From VRUE01 sp963796705 (GTDB lineage Bacteria; Actinomycetota; Thermoleophilia; Solirubrobacterales; 70-9): 64,000 bases of DNA. The notes under the pieces were generated by a model. It saw nothing but the letters and a program-made list of their open reading frames with translations. It was not told where the DNA came from and did not search any database. Positions 51,595 to 60,140 of this stretch are shown piece by piece (position 1 is the first letter of the stretch; each line of letters opens with the position of its first letter). A program made the position numbers and the translations under genes. The stretch spans positions 62,001 to 126,000 of the forward strand of contig CAWCMK010000001.1 in NCBI GenBank assembly GCA_963796705.1, written 5' to 3'.

Positions 51595-52623
51595 CTACTC
51601 CCGGCCGCTCAGCAGGCGACGCTCGATCAGCAGTTCCGCGACCTGCACGGCGTTCGTCGCGGCTCCCTTGCGGAGGTTGTCCGATACCACCCAGATGTCG
51701 AGGGCGCGCTCTTTGCCGGGGTCGCGGCGGATGCGGCCCACGAAGACATCGTCCTTGCCGGCAGCCTCGATCGCCATCGGATAGCGGGCCGCCCCGGGGT
51801 CGTCGACGACGGTGACGCCGGGTGCCGCCTCGAGCAGCTCGCGCGCCCTACCCGCCGAGAGCAGCTCGCGGGTCTCGACGTTGACCGCCTCCGAGTGACC
51901 GGTCACAACTGGGACGCGCACGCACGTGGCGCTGACCCTGATCGACCGATCGCCGAGGATCTTGAGCGTCTCGTGGATCAGCTTCCGCTCCTCATCGGTG
52001 TGGTCGTCTCCCGGGGCGAAGTTGCCGGCCTGAGCGAGGGCGTTGAAGGCAATCTGGTGCGGATATACCCCAGTCTCCACCTGGCGATCGTGCAGCACCG
52101 CCTCGGCCTGGTTGCGCAGCTCCTCGACCGCGGCCCTGCCGGTCCCGGAGACCGCCTGGTAGGTGGAGATGACGAGCCGCTCGATCCCCGCCTCATCGTG
52201 AAGCGGTTTCAGCGCTACGACCATCTGCATGGTCGAACAATTGGGGTTGGCGACGATCCCACGGTGGCCCTCGAGCGCGTCAGGGTTGACCTCGGCGACA
52301 ACCAGCGGAACATCGTCGCGCATCCGGAAGTGGCTGGTGTTGTCGACGACCACCGCACCGGCCTTCACAAATCGAGGAGCCCACGCGGCGCTCACCGCGC
52401 CGCCAGCCGAGGAGAGGACGATGTCGAGGCCCTGGATCGTCTCCTCGGCGAGGGGCAGGCACTCGAGCGAAGAGCCGTTCCACTCGATCCGCCTGCCCGC
52501 CGAGGACTCCGAGGCGAAGGGAATGACCTCGGCGGCGGGGAAATCCCGCTCTTTGAGGACTTCGAGGATCGTCGCCCCGACCAGCCCGGTCGCGCCGAGG
52601 ACCCCGACTCTGTAGCCGCTCAT
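51595..52623 (-). CDS. asd: Aspartate-semialdehyde dehydrogenase
   Basis: 342 residues. The NADP motif VGVLGATGLVGATILEVL is at the N-terminus, and the catalytic Cys129 is in ANPNCSTMQMV. QAVSGTGRAAVEEL and the substrate-binding RVPVVTGHSEAVNVE follow. It makes aspartate semialdehyde for Lys, Met, Thr and diaminopimelate. The start overlaps the lysC stop (ATGA). Confidence 0.96.
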   Translation of the reverse strand: MSGYRVGVLGATGLVGATILEVLKERDFPAAEVIPFASESSAGRRIEWNGSSLECLPLAEETIQGLDIVLSSAGGAVSAAWAPRFVKAGAVVVDNTSHFRMRDDVPLVVAEVNPDALEGHRGIVANPNCSTMQMVVALKPLHDEAGIERLVISTYQAVSGTGRAAVEELRNQAEAVLHDRQVETGVYPHQIAFNALAQAGNFAPGDDHTDEERKLIHETLKILGDRSIRVSATCVRVPVVTGHSEAVNVETRELLSAGRARELLEAAPGVTVVDDPGAARYPMAIEAAGKDDVFVGRIRRDPGKERALDIWVVSDNLRKGAATNAVQVAELLIERRLLSGRE

Positions 52624-53900
52624 GAGACGGTTGGCTCTGCCGTGTCGCGGGCCTCGGGGCGCACCGCGTCGGCGCCGAGCTCGAAGGCCTGATGCAGCGC
52701 CTTGACGGCCGCCGGGACTCGATCGGCGGCGATCACACAGGAGATTTTGATCGGCGAGGTGGAGATCATCTCGATGTTGATTCCCTCGGCGCCGAGCACC
52801 TCAAAGACCTTGGCCGCGATTCCGGGGTGCGAGCGCATGCCCGCGCCGACGATCGAGACCTTGCCGATCCGCTCATCGGTGCGGACGCCCTGGCTGAGGC
52901 CGCCAAGAGCCGCGATCGTGTCGGTCGCGGTCACCAGATCGGAGCGATCGACCGTGAATGAAAGGTCGGCAAGCTCGTCATCGCCGACCGGCTCGTTCTG
53001 GATGATCACGTCGACGTTGACATTCGCCTCGGCGAGCGCCGTGAATATTCGCCCGGCGACACCCGGCTCGTCGCGGACGCCGGTCAGCGTCACGCGGGAC
53101 TCATCGTCCGAATGGGTAACGGCTGTCACGAACGGTTGCTCCACGGTCTCCTCCTCGGAGAGCACGAGGGTACCGGGACCGTCGTCGAAGCTGCTGCGGC
53201 AGTGGATGCGGACACCGTGGTTGCGCGCGTACTCGACCGAGCGCAGCTGCAGGACGCCGGCACCGGAGGCCGACATCTCGAGCATCTCCTCAAAGGAGAC
53301 CGTCCGCAACTTGCGGGCGTTGGCGACGATCCTCGGGTCGGCGCTGAAGACACCGGAGACGTCGGTGTAGATCTCGCAGACGGCGGCGTCGAGCGCGGCC
53401 GCCAGGGCGACGGCGGTCGTGTCGGAGCCGCCGCGGCCGAGCGTCGTCACGTCGCGGCTCTCGGTCGAGACCCCCTGGAAGCCGGCGACGAGAACGATCC
53501 GATCCGCCTCGAGCATCTCCCTGATGCGCTCGGCGCGAACGTCGATGATGCGCGCCTTGGTGTGGGAGGAGTCGGTCACGATGCCGGCCTGAGAGCCGGT
53601 CAGCGAGATCGCCTCCTGTCCCAGGTCGTGGATCGCCATCGCGCACAGCGCGCAGGAGATCCGCTCGCCGGTGGAGAGCAGCATGTCCATCTCGCGGGCC
53701 ACCGGCCGGTCGGAGATCTCCATCGCCTGAGCTACCAGCGCATCGGTCGTCTTGCCGCGCGCAGACAGCACGGCGATGACGCGATTGCCCGCCTCACGGG
53801 CGCCGACGATCCTCGCCGCGGCACGCTTGATCTGCTCGGCGCCGGCGACCGAGGTGCCGCCGAACTTCATCACCACTATGTCCGATTTCGCGCCGCTCAT
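52620..53900 (-). CDS. lysC: Aspartokinase
   Basis: 426 residues, the usual size of an actinobacterial aspartokinase alpha chain. The catalytic Lys12 is in VMKFGGTSVAGAEQI, TLGRGGSDTTAVALAAAL (near 150) is the second motif, and two C-terminal ACT domains (VTLTGVRDEPGVAGRIF and VSIVGAGMRSHPGIAAKVF) allow feedback by Lys and Thr. An internal start for a beta chain is possible but not evident. TATGCT lies 11 nt before ATG 53900. It is followed by asd. Confidence 0.96.
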   Translation of the reverse strand: MSGAKSDIVVMKFGGTSVAGAEQIKRAAARIVGAREAGNRVIAVLSARGKTTDALVAQAMEISDRPVAREMDMLLSTGERISCALCAMAIHDLGQEAISLTGSQAGIVTDSSHTKARIIDVRAERIREMLEADRIVLVAGFQGVSTESRDVTTLGRGGSDTTAVALAAALDAAVCEIYTDVSGVFSADPRIVANARKLRTVSFEEMLEMSASGAGVLQLRSVEYARNHGVRIHCRSSFDDGPGTLVLSEEETVEQPFVTAVTHSDDESRVTLTGVRDEPGVAGRIFTALAEANVNVDVIIQNEPVGDDELADLSFTVDRSDLVTATDTIAALGGLSQGVRTDERIGKVSIVGAGMRSHPGIAAKVFEVLGAEGINIEMISTSPIKISCVIAADRVPAAVKALHQAFELGADAVRPEARDTAEPTVS

Positions 53901-54283
53901 GAGGACGACCGAGCATAGTCGCCGGGCCCCTACAACTCCTTCCGCTGTCCTTTTCCGCGACTAAACACGGGAAGAAACAGCGGAAGGTTAGGACGAGCAG
54001 GATATGTGGCGAAGATGGCGGGGTCATCGACACCGAGACGATCAAGACGCGCAAACAACTCCAGGACGCCGGGCTGTGATTCCCCTCGGTGCTGGCGTGC
54101 TGCAAAGCGCCCCGGTCGTCGATGGGCCTCAGCGGCACCCCGGTGGCGCTGATCTCGCTGATCGTGCGCCGACGGTGCCGGCCCTGCTCGGTACTCGCGT
54201 CAATGCTGGCGCGCCGCGCTTCCTCCAGCGCCGCACCGAGGCCGAGCCCGCGCCGCTTCGCCGCCTGCACGAGCGCTTCGGGA
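53901..54283. other. 383-bp intergenic region with an inverted repeat
   Basis: No gene with recognisable features is present. CCTTCCGCTGT (53938-53948) and its exact complement (53977-53987) flank 28 bp, about 40 bp upstream of lysC and so in its promoter or leader region. The rest (54000-54283) has short frames on both strands that resemble no family and could be gene debris. Confidence 0.4.
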
Positions 54284-55936
54284 TCAGCGAGGGCGCGGCG
54301 CCCGAGCCGGAGCGGACTTGACGCTGGAAGTCGCGGCCGTCGACGCTTCGGCGTTGAAGACAGTGCTGTCGAAGGCAAGCAGGCCGGGGGTGGCGGCATA
54401 GCCGAGCGGCTTCAGCCCGAACGCTTCCTCGATGCTGAGAAGCAGCGAGAAGTGGTTGTAGTAGCTACCTTCGTCGACGCTGCCGGGCTTGACGAAGGGG
54501 GAGATCAGCAGCAATCCGACCCGACCGCCGCCGCCGCTCTTCTTCAATCCGCCTGCAGCCGGCGCTTCTTCTCTCGCCTGGGGCGAGGGCGGCGGCAGGT
54601 TGGGGTAAGTGGGCGTCGCGCAGCAGGAGCTGGGGTCGGCGCTCGGTCCGCTCTGCGGCGCCCCGTCGAAGGTGATCGCGAGCAGGCCGCCTTCCTTGTA
54701 GGCGAGGGAGCCTGTTATCTCCGGCACGACTTCTTGGAGGAACGGTTCGGTGGCAGCAAGACCGGCGGGCTTGCCGGGTTCGCAGGGCGTTTCGCTGCCG
54801 TCGTGGCAGGGGCCGGGGACGATGTAGGACAGGGACGGAGCACTCTTCGAGGACCCGAGGTCGGCGCTAAGCTGTTCGATGCCGACGTCGTCTTCGCCGC
54901 AGCTCGGGCTTTCGGTCAGCGCCGCGAAGTAGAGGATCGGATTGCGACGCGGTTCTTCGGCACAGCCGCCGGCGGAGCCTTCGATGTAGGCCTTCCAGGC
55001 CAGCTTCTTTTCAGCCAGCTGGCCGGGGAGCGTCGGTGTCGCGGCGGGGTAGGCGCAGCCGCTTCCTTCGACCTGTTCTTCGGCCCCCACCGTGCCGGGG
55101 ACGATCGGCGCGAATTCGGGGCAACCGGCGACGGTCTGCGGGGTCGGTCCCTGGCCACTAAGCAGGGCGATCTTGTTGGCCAGCCCCCCCTGGGCCACCG
55201 CGTAGTAGTTAGGGAGCAGCTCGCCCTGGCCGGCCAGCGTCTTGGTTAAGTAGGGCACGCTCGCGGTTTTGCCGAACGATTCTTCGTAGCCGTGGCCGTC
55301 AAGCACGATCAGGAAGACGTGCTTGATTTCGGGCAACGCCGGTTCTTCGGGCAGTTCGGGAGGGAGTTCCGGCGTCGGCGCGATTTCCGGCAGCGGTTCG
55401 GCCCCCGGCGTTTCAGTCGGGAGCGCGACGGGTTCTTCGCTGGGGGTCGCCGTCGCCGATTCGGTCGCGGAGCCAGAGTCGCTCACCGGTTCCGGCGAGC
55501 CTTCCGAAGCCGCCGATTCGGCCGCTTCCAGGACGATCGGCGCGGTTCCTGCGCTCTGCGCGAAGGGGCTGGTGACCGAGCCGATCACGACGCCAGCGGC
55601 GAGCAGCGCCATCACCGCGACCGCGGCCACCTGCGGCGAGGGCATGAAGCGCCAGTAACCAGAGTCCTCCTCCTCCTCGCCCTCCGCCGTCGCGGGCGAC
55701 ACCGCAACCGGGTCCGCAGGGGCGATCCTGGTCGGGCTCGCCTCGGGAGCGGCGGGAGACCCGCGCTCGCCGAGGGCCGCGACGCGGTCCGCGACGACCG
55801 CGGGCAGCGGGCCGCGCCGCTCGCCGCACTCCAGGCAGTAGCGCTGGGCGGCCGACAGGGCCGCGCCGCAGCTAGCGCAGCGCTCGAAATTGGCCCTCCG
55901 GGGACCCTCGTCGTCGATCGGGCTCGTCACGCGCAC
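54284..55936 (-). CDS. Membrane-anchored phosphoesterase-like protein with cytoplasmic zinc ribbon
   Basis: Up to 550 residues. Residues 20-37 are a zinc ribbon (Cys20, 23, 34, 37; QRYCLECGERRG). A linker leads to one membrane helix (about 102-122), then a Pro/Glu/Ser-rich stalk, and from residue 204 an outside domain of the phospholipase C/AcpA phosphoesterase family (KHVFLIVLDGHGYEESFG, NYYAVAQGGLANKIALLSG, ISPFVKPG, FSLLLSIEEAFGL). Normally this family reads HPSLPN with a Ser nucleophile; here it reads QGGLAN (Gly251), so ordinary catalysis is doubtful. Starts GTG 55936 or GTG 55930. Glu codons are mostly GAA. It diverges from another zinc-ribbon gene. Confidence 0.75.
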   Translation of the reverse strand: MRVTSPIDDEGPRRANFERCASCGAALSAAQRYCLECGERRGPLPAVVADRVAALGERGSPAAPEASPTRIAPADPVAVSPATAEGEEEEDSGYWRFMPSPQVAAVAVMALLAAGVVIGSVTSPFAQSAGTAPIVLEAAESAASEGSPEPVSDSGSATESATATPSEEPVALPTETPGAEPLPEIAPTPELPPELPEEPALPEIKHVFLIVLDGHGYEESFGKTASVPYLTKTLAGQGELLPNYYAVAQGGLANKIALLSGQGPTPQTVAGCPEFAPIVPGTVGAEEQVEGSGCAYPAATPTLPGQLAEKKLAWKAYIEGSAGGCAEEPRRNPILYFAALTESPSCGEDDVGIEQLSADLGSSKSAPSLSYIVPGPCHDGSETPCEPGKPAGLAATEPFLQEVVPEITGSLAYKEGGLLAITFDGAPQSGPSADPSSCCATPTYPNLPPPSPQAREEAPAAGGLKKSGGGGRVGLLLISPFVKPGSVDEGSYYNHFSLLLSIEEAFGLKPLGYAATPGLLAFDSTVFNAEASTAATSSVKSAPARAPRPR

Positions 55937-55966
55937 CTGGGAGTGTCACGGCGCCCGCTGCCCTCG

Positions 55967-55973
55967 TTGTGAA
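55967..55973 (-). promoter_or_regulatory. TTCACAA motif, possible PHO-type site
   Basis: The minus strand reads TTCACAA about 30 bp before the phosphoesterase-like gene. The same heptamer is at 56132 and 60185 on the plus strand. Confidence 0.35.
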
Positions 55974-55987
55974 GATTTTGAGATATA

Positions 55988-56023
55988 GGGAAACGGCCAG
56001 GGAAACGGCCAGGGAAACGGCCC
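55988..56023. repeat. Three tandem copies of a 12-bp unit
   Basis: GGGAAACGGCCA is repeated at 55988, 56000 and 56012 (the last base of copy three is C). It lies in the divergent promoter region of the two zinc-ribbon genes. One copy per helical turn plus 1.5 bp would fit cooperative protein binding. Confidence 0.6.
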
Positions 56024-56131
56024 ACCCGCGGCCAATCACGATGTGCGGCCATGGCGAGGGACTCGGCGACCCCGGGGTGGGGTGCTGGTCGGCCTCGTTC
56101 GGCGGCAGTTTGGCAGGGTAAACAAAGGCTC

Positions 56132-56145
56132 TTCACAAGTCGACA
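56132..56145 (+). promoter_or_regulatory. TTCACAA-N-TCGACA motif, possible PHO-type site
   Basis: TTCACAAGTCGACA lies 45 bp before ATG 56190. It resembles TTCACAAAATCGACA at 60185 in the pst region, with one base less in the spacer. Confidence 0.4.
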
Positions 56146-56189
56146 ACATCTGACGCGCCAGCGCCGCGACAATCAGCGAGAGCGTCCCA

Positions 56190-56891
56190 ATGGACTCAAC
56201 CGACGCACCGACCCAAGCCATGGCCCAGCCCGAGGTATCCCCAGCGCTGCGGCAGCCCGAACTGCCGGCCCCCGAGCTGCCGGCCCCGGCGACCCACATC
56301 CAGTCCTCGGCGATCCAGAGCGGCAGCCAGTGCCCATCCTGCGGGGCGAAGCTGCTGGACGACCAGCGCTACTGCCTGGAGTGCGGGCAGCGACGTGGCG
56401 ACCCCCGCCTTCCCTTCATGGACGCCGTCGTCCTGATGGAGGCGGTGAAGCGGCCGGCCATGCCACCGCCTCCGCCCCCCAAGAAGAAGCGGACGGGAAT
56501 CTCACCGAACGCCGCCCTGATCGCCGGCGTCGGCACGCTGCTGCTCGCGCTCGGGATCGGCGTGCTGATCGGCCGCTCAGGCAACCACACCACGGCCGCC
56601 ACCTCCCAGGCGCCGATCGTGATCAAAGGCGGCGGAAGCGCCGAAGGGGCCTCCACGGGGTCGACCGGCAACACCGCCAGCGGCGCCAGTGGAAGCGGTG
56701 GCAAGGCCACGAAGCACAGCAAGGTCACGCTGAACAAGGAAGCCGAATCGAACGCGGGCGCAGAAGAATTCACCAAACCAGCGGCTGGGGTAAAGCTGCC
56801 GCCTCCGAAAGTCGAAGTCGGGGGGAAGTGTGAAAAGGGCGCCGCCGGCTGCCAGGGCGGCAAGTTCACCGGCAATTTCTTCGGCGAATGA
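56190..56891 (+). CDS. Zinc-ribbon single-pass membrane protein
   Basis: 233 residues. A cytoplasmic zinc ribbon has Cys48, 51, 62 and 65 (QCPSCGAKLLDDQRYCLECG), nearly identical in its second half to the divergent phosphoesterase-like protein. A Pro/Lys stretch, one membrane helix (about 112-132) and a Ser/Gly/Thr-rich outside part with a terminal Cys pair (GKCEKGAAGCQGG) follow. No enzyme domain is visible. It may pair with the divergent protein or with the gene that overlaps its 3' end by 4 nt (ATGA). Confidence 0.75.
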   Translation: MDSTDAPTQAMAQPEVSPALRQPELPAPELPAPATHIQSSAIQSGSQCPSCGAKLLDDQRYCLECGQRRGDPRLPFMDAVVLMEAVKRPAMPPPPPPKKKRTGISPNAALIAGVGTLLLALGIGVLIGRSGNHTTAATSQAPIVIKGGGSAEGASTGSTGNTASGASGSGGKATKHSKVTLNKEAESNAGAEEFTKPAAGVKLPPPKVEVGGKCEKGAAGCQGGKFTGNFFGE

Positions 56892-57349
56892 TCTCAATGC
56901 CGAAATTGCCGCGGCTGTCGGGCAGTCGCAAGGCGAGCGGCGCGCCCTCCTCCAATGGAAACGGCGCCCAGCAGGCGGCGACGTCTTCGGCCTCCGGCCC
57001 GGCGATCGGGCACGACCTGCTCGTCGACCTCGAACGCCGCCGCGACCAGCTAATCGCGCGGGTCGCCGAGCTCCAGTGGGACCTCGGCGGCCTCGTCTAC
57101 GAGATGGCGATCCGCAATCGGATCCAAGTCGACGTGCTCGTCAAGCGGGCTGTCGCCCTGCAGGACGCCGACGCGGAACTAAGCGAGGTCGAACGCATCG
57201 TACGCACAGAGCGGACCGGCACGGCCGGCTCCTGCTCCAAGTGCGGCGCGCCGCACAGCAGCGGCGCGACCTACTGCTGGCAGTGCGGGCAACCCTTGCT
57301 CGAGCAGATCTCCAGCGACGCGATCCTCAAGAGCGGCCGCGCCTCCTAG
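56888..57349 (+). CDS. Soluble zinc-ribbon protein with coiled helix
   Basis: 153 residues. After a Ser/Gly/Ala-rich N-terminus, residues about 45-105 form a long charged helix (VDLERRRDQLIARVAELQWDL). The C-terminus holds a zinc ribbon, CSKCGAPHSSGATYCWQCGQPL (CxxC-x10-CxxC), the third one in this cluster. No membrane helix. ATG 56897 is an alternative start. It overlaps the end of pstB by 4 nt, tail to tail. It could be a cytoplasmic partner of the two membrane zinc-ribbon proteins. Confidence 0.7.
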   Translation: MISMPKLPRLSGSRKASGAPSSNGNGAQQAATSSASGPAIGHDLLVDLERRRDQLIARVAELQWDLGGLVYEMAIRNRIQVDVLVKRAVALQDADAELSEVERIVRTERTGTAGSCSKCGAPHSSGATYCWQCGQPLLEQISSDAILKSGRAS

Positions 57350-58254
57350 CCGAAGCGGCCCGTCACGTAGTCGCGCGTGCGCGGGTCGGCGGGGTGGTTG
57401 AAGATCGCCTCGGTGTCGTCGACCTCGACCAGCGTCCCGACCCGCTCGGCGCCGCTCACCTCGAGGCCGAAGAACGCGGTTCGGTCGGCGACGCGCGCAG
57501 CCTGCTGCATGTTGTGGGTGACGATCACGATCGTGTAGCGATTCTCGAGGCTCTTCATCAACTCCTCGATTTTCGCGGTGGCGATCGGGTCCAGTGCGGA
57601 GGCCGGCTCGTCGAGAAGCAGGACGTCGGGTTCGATCGCGATCGCACGGGCGATGCAGAGCCGCTGCTGCTGCCCGCCGGAGAGGCCGAGGGCGCTGTCG
57701 CGGAGCCGGTCTTTGACCTCATCCCAGAGCGCCGCGCCGCGCAGCGCATTCTCGACGCGGTCGTCGAGTCCGTCCTTCATACCGAGGTTGCGCAGCGCCC
57801 AGGCGACGTTGTTGTAGATCGACTTTGGGAACGGGTTCGGTTTCTGGAAAACCATGCCGATGCGGCGCCGCACCTCGATCCGGTCGACCCGCTCGCCGTA
57901 TATCTCGTGCCCGTGGTAGGTGACGTGCCCCTCGATCCTGAAGCCCGACACGGAGTCGTTCATCCGGTTGAGGCTGCGCAGGAAGGTCGTCTTCCCGCAG
58001 CCCGAGGGCCCGATCAGGGCCGTGATCCGGTTGCGGAAGATCGTCAGACTGACGTTGGCGAGCGCCCGCTTGCTGCCGTAGGACACAGACACGTCGCGGA
58101 CGTCGAAGACCACCTCCCCGCCCACGAGGCGGCGATTGCCGTTCTGCTCCGCGAGCCCCACCCCCGACTCCGGCTGCCCGGACTGGATCCGGACCCGCCG
58201 GGGAACAGCAGCGGGGTTGGCGGAAAAACGCGGGAATGGCTCGGGGATGCTCAT
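57346..58254 (-). CDS. pstB: Phosphate ABC transporter ATP-binding protein
   Basis: 302 residues, about 40 more than usual because of an N-terminal extension rich in Pro, Arg and Gly. Walker A is GPSGCGKTTFL, the Q-loop lies in GMVFQKPNPFPKSIYNNVAW (typical of PstB), the signature is LSGGQQQRLCIARA, and Walker B is VLLLDEPASALDP. It powers high-affinity phosphate uptake. The start overlaps pstA (ATGA). No phoU gene is in this window. Confidence 0.96.
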   Translation of the reverse strand: MSIPEPFPRFSANPAAVPRRVRIQSGQPESGVGLAEQNGNRRLVGGEVVFDVRDVSVSYGSKRALANVSLTIFRNRITALIGPSGCGKTTFLRSLNRMNDSVSGFRIEGHVTYHGHEIYGERVDRIEVRRRIGMVFQKPNPFPKSIYNNVAWALRNLGMKDGLDDRVENALRGAALWDEVKDRLRDSALGLSGGQQQRLCIARAIAIEPDVLLLDEPASALDPIATAKIEELMKSLENRYTIVIVTHNMQQAARVADRTAFFGLEVSGAERVGTLVEVDDTEAIFNHPADPRTRDYVTGRFG

Positions 58255-59126
58255 GAGGCTTTCTTCTGCCGGCTGCGGGCGTGCAGGACCCTAACGCCAA
58301 GGCTCGAGAACACTATGAAGGACAGCAGCACAAACCCCGCACCCCAGGCGCGCGCGAACCCTTCCGGGTTCGCTTCTTCGGACAACGAGTAGATCGTCAT
58401 AGGAATGTTTGCCACGCCTTCGGTGACGTTGAAGCTGTACCTACCGGCATTGAATATCCCGTCGCAGAGGAGCAGCGGGGCGGTCTCACCAGCGGCTCGA
58501 GCGACCGCGAGAACCGTCGAGGTGACGATCCCCTCCATCGCAGCGGGCAGAACGACCCCGAGCACGGTGCGCCGGCGGCTCACCCCCAGCGCGTCGGCGG
58601 CTTCGCGCAGACTGGCGGGGACGAGGAGAAGGTTCTCCTGGCTGCCGCGGGCGATCAACGGCAGCATGATAATCGCCAGCGCGATCGATCCGGCGTAGAC
58701 CGAGTCCTGATGGTGGTTGACGAGCAGGCCGAAGACAAAGAGGCCGATGATGATCGAGGGCAGGCCGTTCATGAGGTCCAAGGCGAGGCGGATCGAACTG
58801 GCCGCCCGATCCCCAGCGAACTCGGTCAGGTAGAGCGCGACGAGGATCCCCAAAGGCATCGCGATCACGGTCGCGAGAGCGACGACCAGGGCTGTGCCGA
58901 CGATCGCCGGGCCGATCCCGGTGGGCGCGCCATTGACCAGGAATTCGAAGCTGAGCGCGCTGGCCCCGCGCACCAGCACCGTATAAATGACGATCACCAG
59001 GACCGCGACAGCCACCACCGCCGCCACCGCCGCCCCGGATTCGGCGAGGCGGCTGACGAGCCGCCGCCGACGCAGGTTTCCCGAGGGGGTAAGCGGAGCG
59101 GTCGGGTCGAACGAGCCCGTACTCAT
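58251..59126 (-). CDS. pstA: Phosphate ABC transporter permease PstA
   Basis: 291 residues from ATG 59126, with six membrane helices. GIGPAIVGTALVVALATVIAMPLGI, LDLMNGLPSIIIGLFVFGLL and the EAA loop LREAADALGVSRRRTVLGVVLP are the family features. Its start overlaps the pstC stop (ATGA), its stop overlaps the pstB start, so pstC-pstA-pstB is a fully coupled operon. Confidence 0.95.
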   Translation of the reverse strand: MSTGSFDPTAPLTPSGNLRRRRLVSRLAESGAAVAAVVAVAVLVIVIYTVLVRGASALSFEFLVNGAPTGIGPAIVGTALVVALATVIAMPLGILVALYLTEFAGDRAASSIRLALDLMNGLPSIIIGLFVFGLLVNHHQDSVYAGSIALAIIMLPLIARGSQENLLLVPASLREAADALGVSRRRTVLGVVLPAAMEGIVTSTVLAVARAAGETAPLLLCDGIFNAGRYSFNVTEGVANIPMTIYSLSEEANPEGFARAWGAGFVLLSFIVFSSLGVRVLHARSRQKKAS

Positions 59127-60133
59127 TTCGCCACCGCGCGCTGGTATTCGAAGCGCCTGCCGATCCAGCGCGCACACAGGTTGGAAATCAGCCCGATCAC
59201 GAGGAGGATCACCCCGAGGTAGAAAAGCGAGCCCAAATAGATCGGTGAGGCCAGCGACTCGGTGAACTGCTCCGCGATCCGGGCGGCAAGCGTGTCGCCG
59301 GTCTTGAACAGCGACGCGTGGATTTCAGATCCGGCGCCGAGCACCTGTGCGACGGCGATCGCCTCGCCCAGGGCACGTCCGAGGCCGAGCAGCGTGGCGG
59401 CAACCACTCCGGAGGCCGTCGAGGGGAGGACCACCCCGCGCACCACCTCCCAGCGCGTCGCGCCGAGCGCGCTCGCCCCGTCCTGGATCTCGCGCGGCAC
59501 CGTGAGGAAGAGGTCGCGCGAGATCGAGGCGATGATCGGGATCACCATGATCGTCAGGATCAGGCCGGCGGTGAACACACTGGCGCCGGTCGTCTGAGGA
59601 GAGCCGAAAATGGGGATGAAGCCCAGCGTGTCGTGGAGCCAGGGCTCGAGGTGTTCGTGCACGAAGGGCGCCAGGATCACGATGCCCCAGAAGCCGAGTA
59701 TCACGCTTGGGATCGCCGCCAGCATCTCCACCAGCGGCGAGATCACCCTGCTCACGCCCACCGGTGCCAGCAGGCTAAGGAATAGGGCGATGGCGATGGC
59801 GATCGGGGCCCCCAACAGAAGGGCCATGAAGGAGGTGATCACGGTTCCGTAGAGCAGGGAGCCAGCACCGAAAATGTGGAAGTTCGCCTGCCAGGTAGTG
59901 TGGAAGAGGAAGCCCAGCCCGAACCTGGATATCGCGGGAGCCGCGCCATGGGCGACCTGGTAACCGACCAAGAGAAGGACCGCGATGCCGAGCATCGCTG
60001 CCAGGGCGCAAACGCCGTAGAACAGGCCGTCTCCGAGGCGGTCAGCCGATTTGCGCCGCCGCCGCGAGCGTGCATGGGCAGCTTGGGGAGGCTCCGGTCC
60101 GGTGGGAAGCGCCGGGGTGATTGAACCATCCAT
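59123..60133 (-). CDS. pstC: Phosphate ABC transporter permease PstC
   Basis: 336 residues with six or more helices. It contains VSRVISPLVEMLAAIPSVILGFWGIVIL, and the EAA loop IQDGASALGATRWEVVRGVVLPS. The N-terminus is a basic cytoplasmic stretch (RSRRRRKSADRLGDGLFYG). Start ATG 60133 with TACCCT 7 nt before it (leaderless). It diverges from pstS across a 237-bp control region. Confidence 0.95.
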   Translation of the reverse strand: MDGSITPALPTGPEPPQAAHARSRRRRKSADRLGDGLFYGVCALAAMLGIAVLLLVGYQVAHGAAPAISRFGLGFLFHTTWQANFHIFGAGSLLYGTVITSFMALLLGAPIAIAIALFLSLLAPVGVSRVISPLVEMLAAIPSVILGFWGIVILAPFVHEHLEPWLHDTLGFIPIFGSPQTTGASVFTAGLILTIMVIPIIASISRDLFLTVPREIQDGASALGATRWEVVRGVVLPSTASGVVAATLLGLGRALGEAIAVAQVLGAGSEIHASLFKTGDTLAARIAEQFTESLASPIYLGSLFYLGVILLVIGLISNLCARWIGRRFEYQRAVAK

Positions 60134-60140
60134 GGCGCGC

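Noticed and set aside
53901..54283. Lysine riboswitch before lysC
   Set aside because: The conserved junction elements are not seen; only a simple inverted repeat is present.
53794..54399. Minus-strand frame of 201 codons between lysC and the phosphoesterase-like gene
   Set aside because: It overlaps both real genes in a wrong frame and shows no family features; at most it contains gene debris.
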